Source: Streptococcaceae bacterium (GTDB taxonomy: Bacteria > Bacillota > Bacilli > Lactobacillales > Streptococcaceae). Taken from it: 64,000 nt of DNA. The notes beneath the pieces were generated by a model, which was not told the DNA's origin, did not search any database, and saw only the letters and a list, made by a program, of their open reading frames with translations. The position numbers were made by a program, and so were the translations under genes. Positions 57,729 through 64,000 of this stretch are shown here, piece after piece. Position 1 is the first letter of the stretch. Each line of letters begins with the position of its first letter. The stretch is taken from positions 1-64,000 of the forward strand of contig JAIRUZ010000032.1 in assembly GCA_031254115.1 (NCBI GenBank). Direction: 5' to 3'.

Positions 57729-59012
57729 GTGATGAAAAAAGGTGGTGTATGGTTTTTGGTGCTTCTGTCGTGTTTGTCAGCGCTGACAGGATTTTCTGGG
57801 CTTATTGCGTCAGCTGACAGCAGCTTTTCTGTCGCTGCAAAGTCTGCAATTGCGGTTGACGCGGCTTCTGGCAAGATTTTATATGCGCAAAATGCGACTG
57901 ACAGTACGACGCAGATTGCAAGCGTGACGAAGCTCCTCACGGCTTATCTCGTTTACAAAAAAATTGATGCGGGCAAGCTCAAATGGACAGACAAAATCAA
58001 GATTTCTGATTATGCGTATCAGCTGACGCAAAGTCTCGAAGCGTCCAATATTCCGATGGCGCAAGGCGAATCGTTCACCGTGCATGATCTGATGAACGCG
58101 CTTCTTGTCAGCTCTGCAAATTCGGCGGCGGTTGCGCTCGCTGAGCACATTGCGGGGAGCGAGCCAAAATTTGTCGATCAGATGAAAGCGCAGCTCAAAG
58201 ACTGGGGAATTACAGACGAAACGCTTGTCAACAGTTCCGGCTTGCCTAATTCCGTGATTGCAGGACATACATATCCTGGCTCAAGCGCGACGGCGGCAAA
58301 CACGATGTCAGCGGCTGATGTCGCGATTATTTCCATGCACTTGCTTAAAGAATATCCCGAGGTGCTCACCGTCACGAAGCAGACCGATGTGGTGTTTGAC
58401 AAAGGCGGCAAGTCGCAAAACACGCTCTACACGACCAATCAGCTGCTCGCTGGCTTTGCACAAACGCGCAGCGGCGTTGACGGGCTCAAAACAGGCTCGA
58501 CGGGCACCACGATTGATTGTCTAGCCGCAACCACTAACCAAAATGATTTTCGCATCATTACCGTCGTGCTCGGGACAACAGGCACCGACGCCGACCATTC
58601 TGCAACATTTTCGCAAACTAATCTTCTAATGAATCACGTCTATGCCAATTGGCAAGCGCAGGGCATTGCCGCAAAAGGCGAAACGCTCAGCACGCACAAA
58701 ACAATTGCCATCATGGATGCGAAGTCAAATCCTGTGCCGCTCGTGCTCAGTCAGGATTTTTACGTCGTCATGCCGCTTGGTAATTCTGCTTTCAGTATTA
58801 CGTTTACCGATAAAAGTAAAAACCTGTCAGCGCCCATTGCGCCTGGAAAAACAATTGCCACAGCTTCTGTCAGCTATGATGATAAACTTGGTTATTTGAG
58901 CGGCTACCACGCGAGCTCTGTCAATTTGACCGTTGATAAAACGGTCGAGCGCGCAAATCCCTTCGTCGTCCTTTGGGATCATTTTGCAAATTTTGTCAAT
59001 GAAAAATTATAG
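57729..59012 (+). CDS. dacA: D-alanyl-D-alanine carboxypeptidase (S11, DacA-type)
   Basis: IASVTKLLTAYL (SxxK), SSANSAAV, KTGSTGTT. Confidence 0.93.
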   Translation: MMKKGGVWFLVLLSCLSALTGFSGLIASADSSFSVAAKSAIAVDAASGKILYAQNATDSTTQIASVTKLLTAYLVYKKIDAGKLKWTDKIKISDYAYQLTQSLEASNIPMAQGESFTVHDLMNALLVSSANSAAVALAEHIAGSEPKFVDQMKAQLKDWGITDETLVNSSGLPNSVIAGHTYPGSSATAANTMSAADVAIISMHLLKEYPEVLTVTKQTDVVFDKGGKSQNTLYTTNQLLAGFAQTRSGVDGLKTGSTGTTIDCLAATTNQNDFRIITVVLGTTGTDADHSATFSQTNLLMNHVYANWQAQGIAAKGETLSTHKTIAIMDAKSNPVPLVLSQDFYVVMPLGNSAFSITFTDKSKNLSAPIAPGKTIATASVSYDDKLGYLSGYHASSVNLTVDKTVERANPFVVLWDHFANFVNEKL

Positions 59013-59808
59013 AACGTCACCTCTTGTGCGCGCTGGCATTGCGCTCACCGCCGTCGGCTCATTTTTGGTAATTGCGCTGGTCAGCGTCACTGCAAGCACA
59101 ACGCAGCCGCGCTCTGAAACAAGCCAGACAAAAACAGCCGCAATTCCAAAAACTGGTAAAACCATCAATAAGCAAGCTGTTTGGGCTGAAACGCCCAAAA
59201 CGGATCCGCTGCCAGCTGGCGCGCGCCAGTCTGATTGGAATCTCGTGCTTGTCAATCTCGCGCACAAACACATGACTGATTTCCCTGTGCAGCTTAAAGA
59301 TGTCGGAAATGGGCAGCAAGTGGACGCACGCATTGCACCACAACTTTTGGCTTTTCTTGCAGCCGCAAAAACCATCAACACTGACGAGCATTTTATCTCA
59401 GGCTATCGCAGCATCGCTTATCAAACACAGCTCTTTAACGATTATATTAGCAATGAAAAGTCGTCAGGCAAGACGCCCGCTGATGCAGAGGCAGCCGCCA
59501 TGAAATATTCTCAGCCACCTGGAGCCTCCGAGCACATGACAGGGCTTGCGATGGACATGGCTGCTGGCAGCTCGCTCGATTCCAACCAAGCGCCTGACAT
59601 TTCAAAACTCGAAGCCCTCGCGGTAAATTATGGCTTTATTTTGCGTTTTCCAAAAGCGCCTGGAACCAGCAATCCAGATGTTAAAAATCCGTCCACTGGC
59701 ATCGAATACGAATACTGGCACTGGCGTTATGTCGGCGTTGAAAACGCAAAATACATGACCGCGCGCGGGCTGACGCTCGAAGAATACGTTGCCAAATTGC
59801 CCAAATAA
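58999..59808 (+). CDS. VanY-like M15 D-Ala-D-Ala carboxypeptidase
   Basis: SGYRSIAYQTQLFNDYI; GASEHMTGLAMDM; YEYWHWRYVG. Start moved in from 58933. Confidence 0.9.
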   Translation: MKNYRTSPLVRAGIALTAVGSFLVIALVSVTASTTQPRSETSQTKTAAIPKTGKTINKQAVWAETPKTDPLPAGARQSDWNLVLVNLAHKHMTDFPVQLKDVGNGQQVDARIAPQLLAFLAAAKTINTDEHFISGYRSIAYQTQLFNDYISNEKSSGKTPADAEAAAMKYSQPPGASEHMTGLAMDMAAGSSLDSNQAPDISKLEALAVNYGFILRFPKAPGTSNPDVKNPSTGIEYEYWHWRYVGVENAKYMTARGLTLEEYVAKLPK

Positions 59809-59811
59809 AAA

Positions 59812-59832
59812 CCGTTCAGACGTGCTGAACGG
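59812..59832. terminator. Terminator CCGTTCAG-acgtg-CTGAACGG
   Basis: Perfect 8-bp arms flanked by AAAA/TTTT between convergent genes. Confidence 0.8.
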
Positions 59833-59837
59833 AATTT

Positions 59838-60725
59838 TTATTGCGCTTTGACTATGCCCAGCATAATGGCGCCGACGATAAACAAGACAACACCAAGCCA
59901 GACATAACGCATCTCAAGACGCGTTTTCTTTTCACCCAGAAATAAAATGCCGCCAAAAATTGAAATCACGATTCCGAGTTGGCTAAACGTAAACGCAATC
60001 GCGAGCCCGCCTGCACGCGCTGACAGCAAGAAAAACACGTTGCCGACGCCCCACATCAGCCCGACGGGAATATTTTTAGCGACGGCAGCGCCCATTTTCA
60101 CACGCCCGCCAGCAAGCAGCCACGCGCCCACAATCATACCCAGTGACATTGGCAAGAGAATCGTGAGCGTCGTGAACGTCAGATGAAACCAGAGCGCTGA
60201 CAGATTATTAAAGAGCAGCAAATAAAACACATAGCCCAGCGTCGAATACGCCAACGCAATCATGCCACGCACGGGTTCATGTTGCTCTGGCAAGCCCGCC
60301 GTGTTCGCTGGATCACGCTTCGCCGAAAAATAAAAACCAATAAGCAACAGCACCATCGCCGAAAATCCGAGCGCAAACTGAATCGGCTTTGTCCATTCGT
60401 GAAACACGAAAACGCCAATCAGACCACCGAAAACAAGCTGCCCGCCTGATGAAATCGGTGACGCGACCGAAACGCCCAGATATTTCATCGCGTGAAATTG
60501 CCCCGATTGCCCTGCTGACCAAATCAAACCGCCCACAAAGCCAATCACAAAAACAGGCAGCGAAAGCGGCGGCCGCACAACGGCGAAAACGATCGCCGCA
60601 AAGACAAACGCGCCAAACGTCATGCCGAGCGTTTGCTGCTTCGCGTCTCCGCCGATTTTATTGGACACAAAACCAATCGAGCCCCATGCCATAAGCGGCA
60701 CTAAACCATATAATATACCTAACAT
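59838..60725 (-). CDS. GRP-family sugar transporter (GlcU/RbsU-like)
   Basis: 295 aa, 10 TM; LVPLMAWGSIGFVSNKIGGDAKQQTLGMTFGAFVFA. Confidence 0.88.
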   Translation of the reverse strand: MLGILYGLVPLMAWGSIGFVSNKIGGDAKQQTLGMTFGAFVFAAIVFAVVRPPLSLPVFVIGFVGGLIWSAGQSGQFHAMKYLGVSVASPISSGGQLVFGGLIGVFVFHEWTKPIQFALGFSAMVLLLIGFYFSAKRDPANTAGLPEQHEPVRGMIALAYSTLGYVFYLLLFNNLSALWFHLTFTTLTILLPMSLGMIVGAWLLAGGRVKMGAAVAKNIPVGLMWGVGNVFFLLSARAGGLAIAFTFSQLGIVISIFGGILFLGEKKTRLEMRYVWLGVVLFIVGAIMLGIVKAQ

Positions 60726-60777
60726 AAGGGGAGATTATAACATAATTTGCGACAAAAGCAAGTCATTTTTGTGTTCC

Positions 60778-61695
60778 TTACGCTTTGCAGCCTTGAAAAC
60801 TGCCGCGGCGCGCCATCTCATCATCAATCGCATTGAGCACTTCCCATTTTTTGAGTGACCACATCGGTCCAATTAATAACTCACGTGGTGCGTCCCCTGT
60901 CAGCCGGTGAATCACGATTTCTTTTGGAATAATCTCCAGCTGATTGCAAATAATGTCCACATAATCCGCACGCGAGAGCAGCTGCAGCTCGCCTTCATGA
61001 TAATCGCGCACCATTTTTGTCTTGCGCATCAGATGCAACAAATGCAGCTTGATTCCCTGAATATCGGTATCCCGAACCACACGCCGCACATTTTCAAGCA
61101 TCATCTCAGCCGTCTCGCCAGGCAGCCCGTTAATCAAATGCACACAAATATTGAGCCCACGCGCACGACAACGCGCAACCGCGTCCATATACGTCGCATA
61201 ATCATGCGCACGATTGATGCGCACACTCGTTTTCTCAAACGTCGTCTGCAAGCCCAAATCAAGCCACACATCAAAACCGCGCGCCTGAATGTCCGCCAGA
61301 TAAGTAACCACAGCTTCTGGCAAACAATCGGGGCGCGTCCCAATCGCAATTCCGACAACATTTTCCTGCGCGAGCGCTGGCTCAAAGCGTTCTTTGAGCA
61401 ACTCAAGAGGTCCGTGCGTATTCGTAAAATTTTGAAAATAGGCAATATAGTGAGTCGCACCCGGCCACTTTTTGTGAAACTGCGCAATTTCTGCCTGAAA
61501 CTGCGTTTCAATCGGCGCCTCCGGCTCCAAAATCATATCACCCGATCCAGACACGGTGCAAAACGTGCAGCCGCCGTAAGCCACCGTCCCATCACGATTC
61601 GGGCAGTCAAACCCCGCATCAATCGGCACCTTGAACACTTTTCCACCAAATCGCTGGCGCAAATATTCATTCCAAGTCGTATAACGTTTTTCCAT
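60778..61695 (-). CDS. TIGR01212-family radical SAM protein (YtqA-like)
   Basis: MEKRYTTWNEYLRQRFGGKVFKVPIDAGFDCPNRDGTVAYGGCTFC. Start moved in from 61875. Confidence 0.88.
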   Translation of the reverse strand: MEKRYTTWNEYLRQRFGGKVFKVPIDAGFDCPNRDGTVAYGGCTFCTVSGSGDMILEPEAPIETQFQAEIAQFHKKWPGATHYIAYFQNFTNTHGPLELLKERFEPALAQENVVGIAIGTRPDCLPEAVVTYLADIQARGFDVWLDLGLQTTFEKTSVRINRAHDYATYMDAVARCRARGLNICVHLINGLPGETAEMMLENVRRVVRDTDIQGIKLHLLHLMRKTKMVRDYHEGELQLLSRADYVDIICNQLEIIPKEIVIHRLTGDAPRELLIGPMWSLKKWEVLNAIDDEMARRGSFQGCKA

Positions 61696-61807
61696 ACAAC
61701 AAGTATAACAAAACTCAGCCCAGCTGTCAGGCCTCTCTATTGAACACTCTCTTTCGTAAATGAAAGCAGCAAAAAAACACGGTGAAGCATCAGCAAGAAA
61801 CTGATTT

Positions 61808-62743
61808 TCACCGTGTTTGTGTGATGTAGGCCGCGCCAAGAAGACCAGCGTCATTTCTGAGCTGACAGGCGGCAAGCCGCGGCAGAATGCCGTTTTCTTT
61901 CATGCTGTTGAGGCCAAAATGTCGGCTGACAAGTCGCTCAAAGCGATATTTTAGCGCCACCAGAAAGGCTTCACTTGACGAGATGCCACCGCCAATGAGA
62001 ATCAACTTGGGGTCAAACAGCGCTGTGAGATTCATCAGCCCGAGACAGACATCGTCTAAGTAGGTATCAAAGACGTCTTCTGCCAAATTTTCTTCCGCTT
62101 TGACGCGCGCGATGACATCATACGCTTCGGTGAGCGGCACAGCTTTGCCGTGACTGACAGATTTCTGTGCGTCGTTGTAGCGCCGCAATAAACCGTTAAT
62201 CGCCGACGAATGATACTGCTGACTGACATCTTCAAGCTCACCGACGCGCGTGAGACCGTGCGTGAGCATGGAGCCAAATTCGCCTGCCATGCCGTGCGCG
62301 CCCCTGAAAATCTTGCCACCAGAGATAATCCCGCCGCCAACGGCTGTGCCAAGCGTGACGACAAGATAATTATCCACTGCACGCGCAGCGCCAAGCCAGT
62401 GCTCAGCAATCGCAGCACAATTTGCATCATTTTCGACAAAAACGGGCAGCTTGGTCGTGTCTGATAGATTCTCAGCGAGCGGCAAGCCGTAATAATTGTA
62501 CAGCTTGCCAAAGGTCGTCATGACACCGTCAGCCGATACGAGGCCAGGCGCCGAGATGCCGACAGCTGACAGCTCTGGAAATGTTGTTTTGTAAGCCGTG
62601 ACAATTTCTGTCAGCGCTGACAGAAATTCGGTAACGTCCGAAAGCGGCGTCAACAGGCTGTCTTGTGCCAAAATCGTGCCATCGTCAGCCACCGCGCCGT
62701 GTTTGATACGCGTGCCGCCGATGTCAAAGCTTGCAACCGTCAT
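61808..62743 (-). CDS. ROK-family sugar kinase
   Basis: ASFDIGGTRIKHGAVADDG; VVTLGTAVGGGIISGGKIFRGAHGMAGEFG. Confidence 0.9.
   Translation of the reverse strand: MTVASFDIGGTRIKHGAVADDGTILAQDSLLTPLSDVTEFLSALTEIVTAYKTTFPELSAVGISAPGLVSADGVMTTFGKLYNYYGLPLAENLSDTTKLPVFVENDANCAAIAEHWLGAARAVDNYLVVTLGTAVGGGIISGGKIFRGAHGMAGEFGSMLTHGLTRVGELEDVSQQYHSSAINGLLRRYNDAQKSVSHGKAVPLTEAYDVIARVKAEENLAEDVFDTYLDDVCLGLMNLTALFDPKLILIGGGISSSEAFLVALKYRFERLVSRHFGLNSMKENGILPRLAACQLRNDAGLLGAAYITQTR
62603..62628. repeat. Iterated palindrome, intragenic (ROK), 26-bp AATTTCTGTCAGCGCTGACAGAAATT
   Basis: Direct reading. Confidence 0.95.
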
Positions 62744-63591
62744 TTTTCACCGTCCATCCGCACGCCTTGCAGGAAGTAGCCGTTAAAGAAGATATAAAGA
62801 ATGATGATGGGAATAATCGTCATGATAGAGCCTGCCATCACACGATTCCACATTTGCCCGCCTTGATCGGCTGATTGAAGAGACTGAAGGCCGACTGTCA
62901 GCGTGAATTTTGAGGGGTCGTGCAAGTAAAGCATAGGCGAGAGGAAATTATTCCAGAAACCCATGAAGACAAACACGGCTTGTGTCGCGATACTTGGACG
63001 CGCGAGTGGCATGACGATTCTAAAGAAAGTCGCAGTGCGTGACAAGCCGTCAATTGCCGCCGCTTCTTCCACGTCGCTCGGGAATGTCAGGAAGAACTGG
63101 CGCATCATGAAAATATAGCCAATGTTAATCGCCATAGGCAAAATCAGCGCCGCAAACGAATTGAGCAGACCGAGATTTTTGATAATCAGATAGTTAGGAA
63201 TCAAAAGCACTTGCGCGGGCACCATAATCATCGCGATGATACCGTAATAAATGCGTTGCCGGCCTGGAAATGATAGCTTTGCAAGCGCATAACCCGCCAT
63301 TGAATTTAGGAAAACATTAATCGCCGTGCCAATAATCGAGACAATCAGCGAATTAATCGTCCAGTTGATGAATAGCGAGCCCGAGCTCGGATTGAACAGA
63401 TAGATATATTGCTGGGGCGTAAAATGATTGCTCCAGAGCGACATGCCGCCCGCCGTGATTTCTGAAAGTGGTTTGAAACTTGCCGATACCGCGAAAAGAA
63501 ACGGATAAATCGTGATGATGGCGTAGATGATGAGAATCACATAGAGCAACACGCGCAATATTTTTTGTTTGTTTGTTTTACGCAATGCCAT
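62740..63591 (-). CDS. Carbohydrate ABC transporter permease (MalG/MsmG type)
   Basis: 283 aa; EEAAAIDGLSRTATFFRIVMPLARP EAA motif. Confidence 0.93.
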   Translation of the reverse strand: MALRKTNKQKILRVLLYVILIIYAIITIYPFLFAVSASFKPLSEITAGGMSLWSNHFTPQQYIYLFNPSSGSLFINWTINSLIVSIIGTAINVFLNSMAGYALAKLSFPGRQRIYYGIIAMIMVPAQVLLIPNYLIIKNLGLLNSFAALILPMAINIGYIFMMRQFFLTFPSDVEEAAAIDGLSRTATFFRIVMPLARPSIATQAVFVFMGFWNNFLSPMLYLHDPSKFTLTVGLQSLQSADQGGQMWNRVMAGSIMTIIPIIILYIFFNGYFLQGVRMDGEK

Positions 63592-64000
63592 TTCCTCCGT
63601 TCAGTCGTTCTGAAATTCGCGAAACAATAAAGATAATCACCGCAAGCAAAATCGCAATGACCGCCGCGTAGCCCATCTGATTATTTTGCCCAAACGCGTA
63701 CTGGAAAATGAGGAGCGCAACGGTCAGTGTGCTATTGGCAGGTCCGCCCGAGCCGCCTGAAAAAATATAGGCTTGGTCAAACATCTGGAACGTGCCGATA
63801 ATCCCCATCAAGATGACATACGTCGTAATCGGGCGCAGATGCGGCACCGTGATATAGCGCAATTTTTGCAACACATTTGCGCCGTCAATGTCCGCCGCTT
63901 CATAGAGCGACTCTGGCAAATCGACGAGCGACGCCATGTAAATCGTCATGAAATTCGGCACCGTACTCCAGATATTCATGACCATAATCACGCGCAGCGT
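63578..64000 (-). CDS. Sugar ABC transporter permease (MalF/MsmF type), partial; N-terminus lies beyond the right edge
   Basis: ESLYEAADIDGANVLQKLRYITVPHLRP EAA motif; frame continues to the edge. Confidence 0.88.
   Translation of the reverse strand, partial: TLRVIMVMNIWSTVPNFMTIYMASLVDLPESLYEAADIDGANVLQKLRYITVPHLRPITTYVILMGIIGTFQMFDQAYIFSGGSGGPANSTLTVALLIFQYAFGQNNQMGYAAVIAILLAVIIFIVSRISERLNGGNGIA

Noticed and set aside
60907-61743. 278-aa plus-strand ORF opposite the radical SAM gene
   Set aside because: Antisense shadow of a clear TIGR01212-type protein.
4813-62628. Explaining all copies of TGTCAGCGCTGACA as terminators or an IS remnant
   Set aside because: 13 of 16 exact copies are inside intact CDSs with variable flanks and no transposase, so neither explanation covers them.
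1-64000. tRNA, rRNA, prophage or complete transposase genes
   Set aside because: None recognised on reading either strand; tRNA scanning software was not available, so a cryptic tRNA cannot be fully excluded.

Overview
This 64 kb window is chromosomal DNA from a low-to-mid GC Gram-positive bacterium. Gene content suggests Lactobacillales, probably Streptococcaceae/Lactococcus-like, but species was not established. Most genes lie on the minus strand. From left to right: (1) the N-terminal 1.5 kaa of a giant surface adhesin (KxYKxGKxW-like signal, Ig-like and MucBP-like repeats, collagen-like GAQ tract running off the left edge), which the ORF track misses because it is open at the edge; (2) two adjacent adhesin-type glycosyltransferases; (3) a VOC/thioredoxin-like fusion; (4) ecfA1-ecfA2-ecfT; (5) a cell-wall/exopolysaccharide cluster (about 11.4-21.2 kb); (6) liaX/liaY-like genes; (7) cshB, rarD, sodA; (8) mevalonate genes mvaD-mvaK2-fni; (9) aspartokinase and hom-thrC-thrB; (10) menA, an AlkZ-like gene, mreCD and a NUDIX gene; (11) an AT-rich orphan type VII secretion LXG-effector islet (about 37.9-41.9 kb); (12) rpsI/rplM, an RNase H gene, lepB, purR, dps, fusA; (13) PqqD-like and OPT genes; (14) a bacteriocin-type ABC islet with a degraded peptide gene; (15) rpsG/rpsL, dacA, a VanY-like gene, a sugar transporter, a radical SAM gene, a ROK kinase and sugar ABC permeases. 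The most striking genome-scale signal is a highly iterated palindrome, TGTCAGCGCTGACA. I located 16 exact copies (3 intergenic, 13 inside CDSs) plus near-matches, in unrelated core genes, and none of the exact copies falls inside the accessory islets. Other notable items: an A9 tract frameshifting a gene in the LXG islet, a structured 42-aa small ORF with a 4x heptamer repeat, a nested-hairpin element, a two-copy dispersed intergenic repeat, and a candidate leaderless promoter under a perfect 14-bp inverted repeat at hom. All family calls come from reading translated sequence; no database search was run.
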